Source of the DNA: Cloacimonetes bacterium SCGC AAA252-N17
Lineage (GTDB): Bacteria; Cloacimonadota; Cloacimonadia; JGIOTU-2
NCBI GenBank assembly: GCA_000404785.1
Contig: ASNI01000031.1
Span: forward strand, 1 to 30,615
Length of the DNA stretch: 30,615 nt
Direction: 5' to 3'
Positions within the stretch are counted from its first letter, which is position 1; each line of letters opens with the position of its first letter. Positions 14,172 to 22,201 of the stretch are shown here, piece by piece. The notes under the pieces were generated by a model. That model saw only the letters and a list, made by a program, of their open reading frames with translations, did not search any database and was not told the DNA's origin. Position numbers and translations under genes: made by a program.

Positions 14172-15407
14172 ATGAAAAAGAACATACTCGGCTGGATCAG
14201 CTATGACTTCGCCAATTCTTCGTTCACAACGGTCATTGTAACGGTTGTGTACAGTGTATATTTTAAGTCCGTTGTAGTTGGCAAAGAAGGAATTGGAGAT
14301 TCGCTCTGGGGGCTTTCTGTCAGTCTTTCCATGCTTATTGTTGCTCTTATTTCACCGATTCTCGGAGCCATTGCAGATCAAACACGCTCAAAAAAGAAAT
14401 TCCTTTTTGTGTTCTGTTACACCTCCGTGCTTTTTACCGGATTATTATATTTTGTCCACGCTGGTGCTGTTATGTGGGGTATGCTGATTTTTATAATCGC
14501 AAATATCGGTTATGAGGGCGGGAATGTCTTTTATAATGCCTTTCTTCCGGAGATTACAACAAAGAAAAATCTTGGAAAGGTATCTGGTTTGGGATGGGGG
14601 ATCGGTTATATTGGTGGGCTGAGTGCTCTTCTCCTTTCCTATCTGTTCATTGAAACAAATGTGCCTCTTGTTTTCCCTTTGATCGCTTTATTCTTCGGGA
14701 TTTTTGCAATTCCAATATTTGTTTTTTTAAAAGAATCAAGAACGAAAAAACAGTCTCAAAATATAAACTATATCAAAGTTGGGTACGAGCGCATAAAAAA
14801 TTCTTTTCTTCATATTAAGGATTTGAAAGAGCTTTCCAGATTTTTGATCTCATTTTTTATTTATAATGACGGCATCAAAACTGTTATAGTGTTTGCAGCG
14901 ATATACGGAGCGCAGCGCTTCGGCATGACAGGTTCGCAGCTTATTATCTATTTTGTACTTGCAAATATCACTTCATTTATTGGCTCGATCATTTTTGGTT
15001 TTATTGTTGACAGGATCGGAGCTAAAAGAACAATTTCAATTACATTGCTTATCTGGATCGCAGTGGTTGTCTGGGCCTTTTTCTGTAACAATGTGACGCA
15101 GTTTTATGGAGTCGGGCTGCTGGCAGGTATTGCGATCGGATCGTGCCAGTCTGCAAGCAGATCATTGTTTTCACTTCTTACACCTGAAGATAAACATGCA
15201 GAGTTCTTTGGATTTTATGCAGTAAGCGGCAAGGCTGCTGCAATTATTGGACCGTTGTTATACGGTTTACTCGTGCTGATCTTACACAGTCAGCGCTGGG
15301 CTATCTTGAGTATTGCACTTTTCTTTGTGGCTGGATTTTTTGTTCTTCAAACTGTGAATGAGGAAAAGGGAATTCAAGTCGCATCGCATATTTTTAGAAA
15401 GGAGTAG
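14172..15407 (+). CDS. MFS transporter, UMF1/Atg22-like family
   Basis: A 411-residue protein with 11-12 predicted membrane helices. The N-terminus G-W-I-S-Y-D-F-A-N-S-S-F is the hallmark of the UMF1 (unknown major facilitator 1, Atg22-like) family. The loop T-R-S-K-K-K between early helices and V-D-R-I-G-A-K-R-T in the second half are MFS motif A-like. The substrate is unknown; bacterial members are often suspected of exporting small metabolites or amino acids. I see no ribosome-binding site before the ATG (the upstream bases are AT-rich). It ends 2 nt before the glmS start, so the two are likely co-transcribed, though a functional link is not evident. Confidence 0.85.
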   Translation: MKKNILGWISYDFANSSFTTVIVTVVYSVYFKSVVVGKEGIGDSLWGLSVSLSMLIVALISPILGAIADQTRSKKKFLFVFCYTSVLFTGLLYFVHAGAVMWGMLIFIIANIGYEGGNVFYNAFLPEITTKKNLGKVSGLGWGIGYIGGLSALLLSYLFIETNVPLVFPLIALFFGIFAIPIFVFLKESRTKKQSQNINYIKVGYERIKNSFLHIKDLKELSRFLISFFIYNDGIKTVIVFAAIYGAQRFGMTGSQLIIYFVLANITSFIGSIIFGFIVDRIGAKRTISITLLIWIAVVVWAFFCNNVTQFYGVGLLAGIAIGSCQSASRSLFSLLTPEDKHAEFFGFYAVSGKAAAIIGPLLYGLLVLILHSQRWAILSIALFFVAGFFVLQTVNEEKGIQVASHIFRKE

Positions 15408-15409
15408 TC

Positions 15410-17248
15410 ATGTGTGGAATAGTTGGCTATATAGGAAATAAACAGGCGCTTCCAATTGTGATTGAAGGCATCAAACGTCTGGAATATCGTGGGTATGATT
15501 CCTCAGGAATTGCGATCATAAATTCGGATGATGAGCTTGTTATTCACAAAAAAGAGGGCAAGATCGTTGAGTTGGAGCAGTCAATTCCAAAAGGAGTGAA
15601 TTTCGAAGCTCATTTGGGTATTGCACATACGCGCTGGGCTACACACGGCGAACCGACAACCGTCAATGCTCATCCGCATATTGATTGCACTGGAAAGATC
15701 GCAGTTGTACATAATGGGATTATTGAGAATTATAAAATCCTTCGAGAAAAATTGGAGCGAGAGGGGCATACCTTCGTAAGTGATACAGATACCGAAGTTA
15801 TCGCTCATCTTATTGAGCAATTCTATGTCCAATGCAAAGACATGCATAACTCTGTGCGCATGATGCTCAAACAGGTTGAAGGAACTCTCGGTATCGCAGC
15901 CATTAATTTGGATATTCCGGACAAACTCTATGCTGCACGCAGAGGAAGTCCACTCATTATCGGTGTGGGAGAAGGGCAGAATTTTATCGCTTCTGATGCT
16001 GCCGCATTGGTCGTACATACAAAGAATGTTATCTATCTTCAGGAAGATGAAACTGTAGAGATATCAGCTAATGATTTCACTATAAAAACAATTGCAGATG
16101 ACGAGGTGCAGCGCGAGATCATCAAGATCAATTGGGATATCTCGATGATCGATAAAGGCGAATATGATTTCTTTATGCAGAAAGAGATCTTCGAACAACC
16201 AACTACGATCGCCAATGCTTTCCGCGGTAGAATTATGGACATATATAACACCTCTCGACTTGGAGGAATTTCCCTTTCCATAGATGAGCTGAACAGCATC
16301 AAGAGTATTTGCATTGTTGCCTGCGGAACCTCGTGGCATGCGGGACTGGTCGGGCAGTATATTATTGAGCAAATAGCAAAAATACCTGTGCGCGTTGAAT
16401 ATGCGTCTGAGTTCAGATACCGCAACCCGATTTTAGGTCATGAAACTCTTGTGATCGTGATCAGTCAGTCAGGCGAAACAGCAGATACCCTTGCTGCCCT
16501 TAGAGAAGCAATGGCACGCGGCGCAAAAGTCATGGGTATCACAAATGTAGTGGGCAGCACCATTGCCCGTGAAACTGATTTTGGTTCATACATCCATGCG
16601 GGAGCAGAGATCGGCGTTGCATCCACAAAAGCTTTTACTTCTCAAATAACAGTACTCTTCTTGCTTGCTCTCTTGCTCGGAAGAATGCGCACTGTATCAC
16701 CACAGGATGGCGCTCAATATATAAAAGAGATAAAATCGATACCTGAGAAGGTCGGTGAGATCCTTAATATGAACGATGAAATTCGGGTTATTGCAAAGAA
16801 GTACAAAAATTCCACGAATGCACTCTATCTTGGCAGGGGAATCAACTATCCTGTTGCTCTCGAGGGTGCTCTGAAGCTTAAAGAGATTTCCTACATTCAC
16901 GCAGAAGGATATCCTGCAGCTGAGATGAAACATGGTCCTATTGCTTTGATCGATGAAAATATGCCAGTTATCGTTGTTGCCCCTGATGATTTTGTGTACG
17001 GGAAGATCTTGAGCAATATGGAAGAGGTGAAAGCCCGAAAAGGGAAGATCATAGCGATTGCGAATGAACCCAGTAATGGCTTGGAGGATCTCGCTGATGA
17101 TATTATCTTTGTTCCAAGAACGTTACCTGCACTTACGCCACTTCTGACAGTAATTCCGCTACAGCTTTTTGCATATCATGTTGCAGTGCTGCGGGGGCTT
17201 GATGTTGACCAGCCGAGAAATCTTGCAAAGAGCGTTACAGTCGAATAA
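15410..17248 (+). CDS. glmS: Glutamine--fructose-6-phosphate aminotransferase (isomerizing)
   Basis: A 612-residue GlmS, which makes glucosamine-6-phosphate from fructose-6-phosphate and glutamine, the first committed step towards UDP-GlcNAc for peptidoglycan and lipid A. The N-terminal class II glutamine amidotransferase domain starts M-C-G-I-V-G-Y (Cys2 nucleophile after Met removal) with R-G-Y-D-S-S-G and H-T-R-W-A-T-H-G. Two SIS domains follow (C-G-T-S-W-H-A-G; S-Q-S-G-E-T-A-D-T; S-T-K-A-F-T-S-Q), and the C-terminus ends P-R-N-L-A-K-S-V-T-V-E, as in the family. AAAGGAG about 6 nt upstream supports the start. No glmS ribozyme is possible in the 2-nt gap before it. Confidence 0.97.
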   Translation: MCGIVGYIGNKQALPIVIEGIKRLEYRGYDSSGIAIINSDDELVIHKKEGKIVELEQSIPKGVNFEAHLGIAHTRWATHGEPTTVNAHPHIDCTGKIAVVHNGIIENYKILREKLEREGHTFVSDTDTEVIAHLIEQFYVQCKDMHNSVRMMLKQVEGTLGIAAINLDIPDKLYAARRGSPLIIGVGEGQNFIASDAAALVVHTKNVIYLQEDETVEISANDFTIKTIADDEVQREIIKINWDISMIDKGEYDFFMQKEIFEQPTTIANAFRGRIMDIYNTSRLGGISLSIDELNSIKSICIVACGTSWHAGLVGQYIIEQIAKIPVRVEYASEFRYRNPILGHETLVIVISQSGETADTLAALREAMARGAKVMGITNVVGSTIARETDFGSYIHAGAEIGVASTKAFTSQITVLFLLALLLGRMRTVSPQDGAQYIKEIKSIPEKVGEILNMNDEIRVIAKKYKNSTNALYLGRGINYPVALEGALKLKEISYIHAEGYPAAEMKHGPIALIDENMPVIVVAPDDFVYGKILSNMEEVKARKGKIIAIANEPSNGLEDLADDIIFVPRTLPALTPLLTVIPLQLFAYHVAVLRGLDVDQPRNLAKSVTVE

Positions 17249-17255
17249 TCGTGAG

Positions 17256-18005
17256 ATGAGCCAGCGGATCGAGAAGTGCGAAGCTTTTGTTCTGAAAGTT
17301 ACCGAATACAGCAATACCAGTCAGATCATACAGTTTTTTTCTAAAGAGTTTGGACATATCGGAGTAATAGCAAAAGGCACTCGAAATCCCAAGAATAAAT
17401 ACTACGGACTGATCCAGCAGCTTGGAAATTATGAGATCGTTATTTACAAAAAAGATACTACGCTTTCTTTGCTAAAAGAGATCTCGCTCAACAATGATCA
17501 TAATCTTCTTACTTCCGATCTGAATATGACTGCACTTGCGCATGCTGCCGCAGAGTTATACCTTCAGCTTATGTTCGAGGAAGATGATCATGAGAAATTT
17601 TATATACTTCTCACTCAATTTTATGAGTATCTTCCAAGAGTGAAAAATAATCATATTCTGGTTTTTTGGAGATTTTTGCTCCGTGCAGCAAGCTTTCTTG
17701 GTTTTTCTCTCATGTTTATTAAATGCCAGGTTTGTGGAACTCAAAACAGTGAACTCTTTCATGGCATATCTTTTGTTCACAATGGATTTATTTGTAGTAA
17801 TTGTGCCGGAAAGAGAGCTGCAACCGAGCATTTCCAGATAAACGAATCAACAAAAAAATTGCTGCTGACACTCAAGAGTCTTCATAATCTGGAATCATTT
17901 GAAATTACCGAACAGGACATCAAGACTATCAATACGATTTTCCGAACCTATCTCAGCCATCACCTTCATAAGAAAATTCATTTCAGGAGTTTGGAAGTTT
18001 TGTAG
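17256..18005 (+). CDS. recO: DNA repair protein RecO
   Basis: A 249-residue RecO, which loads RecA onto SSB-coated single-stranded DNA with RecR. The N-terminal OB-fold begins with E-A-F-V-L-K-V-T-E-Y-S-N-T-S-Q-I-I and G-x-I-x-V-I-A-K-G-T-R-N-P-K-N-K. A four-cysteine zinc site lies at C157-x2-C160 and C180-x2-C183 in the helical domain. I chose the ATG at 17256, just after the glmS stop; a longer frame starting at 17169 would overlap glmS by 80 nt and adds sequence unlike RecO. The Shine-Dalgarno is weak, suggesting coupling to glmS. The region after the stop is repeat-rich. Confidence 0.92.
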   Translation: MSQRIEKCEAFVLKVTEYSNTSQIIQFFSKEFGHIGVIAKGTRNPKNKYYGLIQQLGNYEIVIYKKDTTLSLLKEISLNNDHNLLTSDLNMTALAHAAAELYLQLMFEEDDHEKFYILLTQFYEYLPRVKNNHILVFWRFLLRAASFLGFSLMFIKCQVCGTQNSELFHGISFVHNGFICSNCAGKRAATEHFQINESTKKLLLTLKSLHNLESFEITEQDIKTINTIFRTYLSHHLHKKIHFRSLEVL

Positions 18006-18062
18006 GCTTGTTTCAAGTTTTATCGGAAATCAAGTATTGGAAGAGCGAATACTATTCATCAT

Positions 18063-18178
18063 TGTCATTCCCAACTCGATTGGGAATCCAGATTTTTCAA
18101 ATTTAAATAGATTGGTAGAAATTACATCAGGGGTAAAGATGGGTTAATCCCTGTCGGAATAAGAGGTACTATTTATAA
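18063..18178. repeat. Hairpin-containing intergenic repeat, copy A
   Basis: Begins TGTCATTCCC with a perfect 8-bp hairpin ATTCCCAA/TTGGGAAT (18067-18087), then ATCCAGAT. After an AT-rich spacer comes a second stem-loop, CAGGG...CCCTG, followed by TCG and an ATTTATAA end. The same order of blocks recurs at 18254-18374. Confidence 0.65.
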
Positions 18179-18253
18179 TGAATAGACTCTTCGACTATAC
18201 CTTTGCACTCCGTGCTTCAGGTATGCTCAGAGTGACAATGTTTTTAAAAAGCG

Positions 18254-18374
18254 TGTCATTCCCGATCCGCCAGCTGGCGGAAATCCAGATCTGTTACTGA
18301 TGGGAATAAATTAATATAAAAACATCAGGGGGTAGGAGGATTTATCCCTGTCGAGAACTACGTTATATTTATAA
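18254..18374. repeat. Hairpin-containing intergenic repeat, copy B
   Basis: A diverged second copy: TGTCATTCCC, here with the hairpin CCGCCAGCTGGCGG (18267-18280), AATCCAGAT, spacer, ACATCAGGGGG...ATCCCTGTCG and ATTTATAA. Between the copies, 18206-18240 (GCACTCCGTGCTTCAGG to AGAGTGACAATG) looks like another piece of dispersed repeat. The right end overlaps the last codons of the minus-strand gene that ends at 18358. Confidence 0.65.
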
Positions 18375-18897
18375 GATCCTTCAATACAATCCGATAAGAC
18401 GGTTTGTATAATTCTTTGTAAGTATCCGAATGTGAAAGATGTGAAAAATTCTTCTTGTTCAGAATTAAATTCAATTCCTTCCATTGGTTTGGAGTAAAAT
18501 TATTAAAATTCTTATTCTCGATCAATGAACCTAATTCGAACCAGCAGCGCATTAATCTTTTTTTGTCAGGAGTGATTTGCTTCGCAGTTTCATGCAGCAT
18601 TTCAAAAAGTAAATCAGCATTTCCGTGATTTCGATATACTGGAATATTCAATCTTACAAGTTCATGATCCAGCGAAATATCAACATAAAGTTCCGTCTCA
18701 TAATCTTCAAAATTGTATTCAAATTCCTTTTTCAGGTACAAATATGCCAGTGTTTCATTCTGTAAAATATGTGTAGGCCCCATCACACTCTGAAAGATAA
18801 GTTTGTACATATCCTGCATCTCCATAGCCGGGTAATGCTCCAGGTGGTGAGTAACGAGTTCGATCAATTCCTTTCGATGCATAGCTGCACTACACAT
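18358..18897 (-). CDS. Conserved protein of unknown function
   Basis: A soluble 179-residue protein with no signal peptide or membrane span. The block M-Q-D-M-Y-K-L-I-F-Q-S-V-M-G-P-T-H-I-L near residues 27-45, followed by a conserved-looking L-V-R-L-N-I-P-V-Y-R, recalls an uncharacterised family seen in anaerobes (D-x-Y-K-L-x-x-Q-x-x-x-G-x-x-H). I know no function for it. Mostly helical by composition. The start could be 18897 or the Met six codons later; neither has a clear ribosome-binding site. It is divergent from pckA, with 74 nt between the starts. Its last codons lie inside repeat copy B, so the original C-terminus may have been replaced by repeat sequence. Confidence 0.7.
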   Translation of the reverse strand: MCSAAMHRKELIELVTHHLEHYPAMEMQDMYKLIFQSVMGPTHILQNETLAYLYLKKEFEYNFEDYETELYVDISLDHELVRLNIPVYRNHGNADLLFEMLHETAKQITPDKKRLMRCWFELGSLIENKNFNNFTPNQWKELNLILNKKNFSHLSHSDTYKELYKPSYRIVLKDLINIT

Positions 18898-18909
18898 TGC
18901 GTGAAATCA

Positions 18910-18915
18910 TTGACA
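18910..18915 (+). promoter_or_regulatory. TTGACA -35-like hexamer upstream of pckA
   Basis: A perfect TTGACA 57 nt before the pckA ATG, in the divergent intergenic region. The -10 at 17-nt spacing is weak (AAATGA). Confidence 0.35.
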
Positions 18916-18971
18916 AGAAAATCAATTCCTTCAAATGAAAACCAAAGTTATTTATATCCCAAGGAGCAAGC

Positions 18972-20615
18972 ATGGAATTCTTTTCAAAGCTTGAAAAGCT
19001 GATCGATGGTCATCATAATGTACTGGAAGATATTTCTCGCACTGAGATGATCCGGTGTTCGATCGATAATGGTGAAGCTGTGATCTCTGCGAACGGATCA
19101 TGCACCACATGGACACCGATTGAATCTACAGGAAGAAGTCCCAAGGATACAATGATCGTGCGACGTCCGGAAAGCGAAGCTGGGATTGATTGGAATTCAC
19201 CTAATAATATCCCCCTTGATCCCGAAACCTTTGAGATGATACTGGAAGACACGCTTAAAACTTTTTCAAAAAAAGACACAATATTCATTACTAACCGAGT
19301 GCTAAGCGCAGAGGTATCTTATGCATTGCCGGTGAGGACGATCTGCGATCAGTCATTGACTGCACTGTTTACGGACAATATGTTCCGCCCGGTTCCAGAG
19401 GATATTTCCGAGAGTGTTTTTGCGGATAATGGTTTTACGATCTTTGTGCTTCCTTATGATAAGCTTGATAGGGAGCGATACAAAGGACGGCTTCGCACCT
19501 TGCCTGATGGGAAGACATCGAATATGGCAATCGTAATGGATTTTGATAATCGGATCGGGGTTGTGTTTGGTTCTGCTTATGGCGGAAGTGTAAAAAAATT
19601 GATGTTCACTGTTATGAATTACTATCTCCCCGCAGAAGGAATTTTGCCTTTGCACTGTTCCGCTAATGAGGGAGAAAATGGTGATTCTGCTCTTCTTCTT
19701 GGACTTTCCGGCACAGGCAAGACAACACTTTCTGCTGATCCCAAGCGTGCACTTCTTGGAGATGATGAGCATGGATGGTGTGAAAAGGGAATTGCCAATT
19801 TTGAGTATGGTTGTTATGCCAAACTCATTAATCTACGAGCTGACAAAGAGCCCGAAATTTTTCACGCTGTCTTTCATGATTCTAATTATCTAGATCACGG
19901 AGCAATTATTGAGAACTGTATGATGTATCCGGATGGACATTTTGATGTCAATGATGACCGCCTGACTCCCAATTCCCGTGGGTCATATCCACTTACATTT
20001 CTCTCGAATATTAAAAAATCTTCAAAATCCGGTCATCCATCCACGATTCTTTTTCTTACTGCCGATGCAAATGCTGTGATCCCGCCTGTTGCAAAGCTGA
20101 ATCCCGAACAGGCGATGTTGTGGTTCCTGATGGGATATACAAGTAAACTCGCGGGCACGGAAACAGGAATTGTTGAACCAGTTTCTACATTTTCACGTTT
20201 CTTTGGAGCGCCCTTTATGCCGAGAAATCCCGATGTCTATGCTTCAATGCTGGGAGAAAAGATGAAAGAGCATAACACACAGGTTTATCTTGTGAATACC
20301 GGCTGGAGCGGTGGACCCTTTGGTGTTGGCTCGCGTATGGATATAAATATCACAAGAAGACTCGTTGATGCTGCTCTGAGCGGAGAACTTAAAAACGTTA
20401 AATATAAAGATGATCCTTTATTCCATTTATCAGTCCCGGTTGAATGTCTTGGAGTACCTTCTGAAATTCTCGATCCTCGCAATACATGGAAAGACAAGAA
20501 TGCTTATGCTGAGCGAGCGAAAAAATTAGCTTCGGAATTCAGTGCTCATTATGATAAAGCATACGGAGGTAAGAATATTGATTCTGCGATTAGAGCGCAG
20601 TGTCCCGGGAAATAA
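18972..20615 (+). CDS. pckA: Phosphoenolpyruvate carboxykinase (ATP)
   Basis: A 547-residue ATP-type PEPCK that interconverts oxaloacetate plus ATP with PEP, CO2 and ADP in the cytosol. Visible motifs are R55-S-P-K-D-T (substrate-binding Arg), G-S-A-Y-G-G-S-V-K-K (PEPCK-specific), the P-loop G-L-S-G-T-G-K-T-T (244-252), L-L-G-D-D-E-H-G-W (kinase-2, metal-binding Asp) and Y-T-S-K-L-A-G-T-E (adenine region). Length is normal (about 530-550). AAGGAG 7 nt upstream fixes the start. In fermentative anaerobes the enzyme may run towards oxaloacetate, but the sequence does not settle direction. A bidirectional-looking terminator follows. Confidence 0.96.
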   Translation: MEFFSKLEKLIDGHHNVLEDISRTEMIRCSIDNGEAVISANGSCTTWTPIESTGRSPKDTMIVRRPESEAGIDWNSPNNIPLDPETFEMILEDTLKTFSKKDTIFITNRVLSAEVSYALPVRTICDQSLTALFTDNMFRPVPEDISESVFADNGFTIFVLPYDKLDRERYKGRLRTLPDGKTSNMAIVMDFDNRIGVVFGSAYGGSVKKLMFTVMNYYLPAEGILPLHCSANEGENGDSALLLGLSGTGKTTLSADPKRALLGDDEHGWCEKGIANFEYGCYAKLINLRADKEPEIFHAVFHDSNYLDHGAIIENCMMYPDGHFDVNDDRLTPNSRGSYPLTFLSNIKKSSKSGHPSTILFLTADANAVIPPVAKLNPEQAMLWFLMGYTSKLAGTETGIVEPVSTFSRFFGAPFMPRNPDVYASMLGEKMKEHNTQVYLVNTGWSGGPFGVGSRMDINITRRLVDAALSGELKNVKYKDDPLFHLSVPVECLGVPSEILDPRNTWKDKNAYAERAKKLASEFSAHYDKAYGGKNIDSAIRAQCPGK

Positions 20616-20636
20616 TAATTAGTATAGATAAGCAAA

Positions 20637-20664
20637 ACCCCACTATTGCTTAGCGGGGTATTTT
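20637..20664. terminator. Terminator between convergent pckA and DUF2147 genes
   Basis: Stem ACCCC-a-CT (20637-20644) with AG-c-GGGGT (20652-20659), loop of 7 nt, followed by ATTTTG on the plus strand. On the minus strand the reverse complement is followed by TTTTGC, so it may serve both converging genes. Confidence 0.65.
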
Positions 20665-20681
20665 GGGGGTTTAATCAAGTA

Positions 20682-21182
20682 TTACTTATTTCCTTCCTCG
20701 ATAATTTCCTCTGATTTTTCTACTTCAACCGGTTCGGGTACATGTTCCCATATCTGGCTTCTGCCGATTCGGATAATAGCTTTGATGTAACCGCGCACCT
20801 GCAATTTGCTTCCGTCCTCAATCGTACGTATCTTACAATTGTAGATCTTTCCTTTTTTAGGATCGAGGATCTTTCCGCCATCCCACCAGCCATTCTTATC
20901 TTCGGTAAGTCCCCACATGATGGTTGTACCTTTGATGAGTTTGCCTGTTAGATCTCCTGAGCCCTTTGCACAGACCGGATTCTGTTCTTCGTCAGGTTTG
21001 CGGAAAAGTTCTACGACTTTACCTTTCATTTCACCGTTTTCAATCCAGATATTAACGATTGATTTTGCCTGTCCTGTTTCATCATCGATGGTTTTCCAGC
21101 GACCAACCGGGGAAAGTTCGTCAGCATGGAGCGCCATTGCGACAAAGATGAAACTAAGTATCAGTAAGAGTAATTTTTTCAT
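20682..21182 (-). CDS. DUF2147 family secreted protein
   Basis: A 166-residue protein with a signal peptide (M-K-K-L-L-L-L-I-L-S..., cleaved near L-H-A). The mature domain has the DUF2147 pattern: P-V-G-R-W-K-T-I-D-D-E-T-G at the start, G-K-V-V-E-L-F, a single Cys where many members have a pair, G-G-K-I-L-D-P-K-K-G-K-I-Y-N-C-K near the middle, L-Q-V-R-G-Y and G-R-S-Q-I-W. The fold is lipocalin-like by family knowledge, and the function is unknown. A Glu/Lys-rich tail (E-K-S-E-E-I-I-E-E-G-N-K) extends beyond the domain. GGAGG 5 nt before the ATG supports the start. Confidence 0.88.
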   Translation of the reverse strand: MKKLLLLILSFIFVAMALHADELSPVGRWKTIDDETGQAKSIVNIWIENGEMKGKVVELFRKPDEEQNPVCAKGSGDLTGKLIKGTTIMWGLTEDKNGWWDGGKILDPKKGKIYNCKIRTIEDGSKLQVRGYIKAIIRIGRSQIWEHVPEPVEVEKSEEIIEEGNK

Positions 21183-21268
21183 TGTACCTCCGTGAATATT
21201 TTATTAATTTTGTAACTCAAACGAGTTTAGGGTTAATAAGAAGATAGGAACTTTCAACCGATTCACTT

Positions 21269-21300
21269 GTCCCGTTAAATCTTTTTATATTTAACTGGGA
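21269..21300. repeat. Intergenic hairpin with TCCC/GGGA ends
   Basis: TCCC-GTTAAAT and ATTTAAC-t-GGGA pair over 11 bp with one bulged base around an 8-nt loop, in the 273-nt gap between the DUF2147 gene and mlaF. TGGTTCCCAAA follows directly, repeating the CCC/GGG pattern of the hairpins after recO. No clear T-run, so not a standard terminator. Confidence 0.45.
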
Positions 21301-21419
21301 TTGGTTCCCAAATATTTGAATAATTGTCTAACATATTTCTAATCATAACCTTTTTAAAATAAACTCAATTATCGAAATAAAAACTGAAAGAGTCTGAATG
21401 CTTCAATACATTTTTTCTA

Positions 21420-21434
21420 AACCCGATTCGGGTT
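21420..21434. repeat. 15-bp palindrome downstream of mlaF
   Basis: AACCCGA and TCGGGTT form a perfect 7-bp inverted repeat around one T, 22 nt past the 3' end of the minus-strand mla operon. The T-run lies on the wrong side for termination of mlaF transcription, so its role is uncertain. The stretch 21301-21419 between the two hairpins shows nothing else recognisable. Confidence 0.4.
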
Positions 21435-21455
21435 AAGTGTAGTGTACCGATCATA

Positions 21456-22196
21456 CTATTCAAACCTGCCCACAGTGAAAAACTCTTGAATTTCTTTAAT
21501 ATCAGAATTCAGAGCTTCTTTCAGAGTGCCCACAAAAAGTGCTTTTCCTTGATCAAGAAAAACGATCCTGTCGGCAATTCTATGAATGCTGGCAAGCTCG
21601 TGTGTAACGACCACAATAGTCATATTGAGTTGATGCTTTAGCTGAAGCAAAAGATCATCAATCGCTTTTGATGTTATTGGATCGAGACCTGTTGAGGGTT
21701 CATCACAAAAAAGTATTTGAGGATCAAGTGCAATAGCCCTGGCAAGTGCTGCACGCTTCTTCATACCTCCAGAGAGCTCTGCAGGTGACAAGTACATTGC
21801 ATTGGCAAGTTCAACAAGATTTAATTTGGTCTCAATGATCCTATTGATAAGCTCTCTATCAAGGTTTGAGTGCTGCTCCAAAGGAATGGCTACATTTTCA
21901 CCAACCGAAAGAGAGTTAAGAAGCGCTCCATTCTGGAAAAGTACTCCGCATTTCATGAGAATTTCATCTAAATCTTCATCTTCCATTGTGGTGATCTCTT
22001 TACCAAAAACCTTGATTGAACCAGAGACAGGTTTGAGTAGTCCTATAATGTGTTTGAGGAGCGTGGTTTTACCACAGCCGCTTCCGCCGAGAATTATGAA
22101 AACTTCATTCTCCTTGATGTCAAGGGTGATACCATCCAATATACGACGTTCATCATACTCAGTGATAAGTTTTTTGACTTCGATTATGTTTTCCAT
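21456..22196 (-). CDS. mlaF: Mla-type lipid ABC transporter ATP-binding protein
   Basis: A 246-residue ABC ATPase. Walker A is G-G-S-G-C-G-K-T-T (about 38-46), followed by a Q-loop (F-Q-N-G-A-L), signature L-S-G-G-M-K-K-R, Walker B I-L-F-C-D-E-P-S-T-G-L-D-P and H-loop V-T-H-E. F-Q-N-G-A-L-L-N-S-L and the LSGGMKKR signature are typical of the MlaF/Ttg2A branch, which drives phospholipid movement between inner and outer membranes. Last gene of the five-gene minus-strand operon; it starts 5 nt after the mlaE stop. Confidence 0.93.
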   Translation of the reverse strand: MENIIEVKKLITEYDERRILDGITLDIKENEVFIILGGSGCGKTTLLKHIIGLLKPVSGSIKVFGKEITTMEDEDLDEILMKCGVLFQNGALLNSLSVGENVAIPLEQHSNLDRELINRIIETKLNLVELANAMYLSPAELSGGMKKRAALARAIALDPQILFCDEPSTGLDPITSKAIDDLLLQLKHQLNMTIVVVTHELASIHRIADRIVFLDQGKALFVGTLKEALNSDIKEIQEFFTVGRFE

Positions 22197-22201
22197 TGTG
22201 A

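Noticed and set aside
13972..14175. A 67-codon frame between the TPR and MFS genes
   Set aside because: It begins inside the terminator hairpin after the TPR gene, has no ribosome-binding site and overlaps the MFS start.
15408..15409. A glmS riboswitch/ribozyme ahead of glmS
   Set aside because: The gap to the upstream gene is 2 nt, and the preceding sequence is MFS coding DNA, so there is no room for it.
17169..17255. An upstream extension of recO starting inside glmS
   Set aside because: The added 29 residues are the shadow of glmS in another frame; RecO homology begins at the ATG at 17256.
18063..18374. A CRISPR array in the repeat region after recO
   Set aside because: There are only two long, diverged copies with internal hairpins and no uniform 25-40 bp repeats or spacers, and no cas genes are present.
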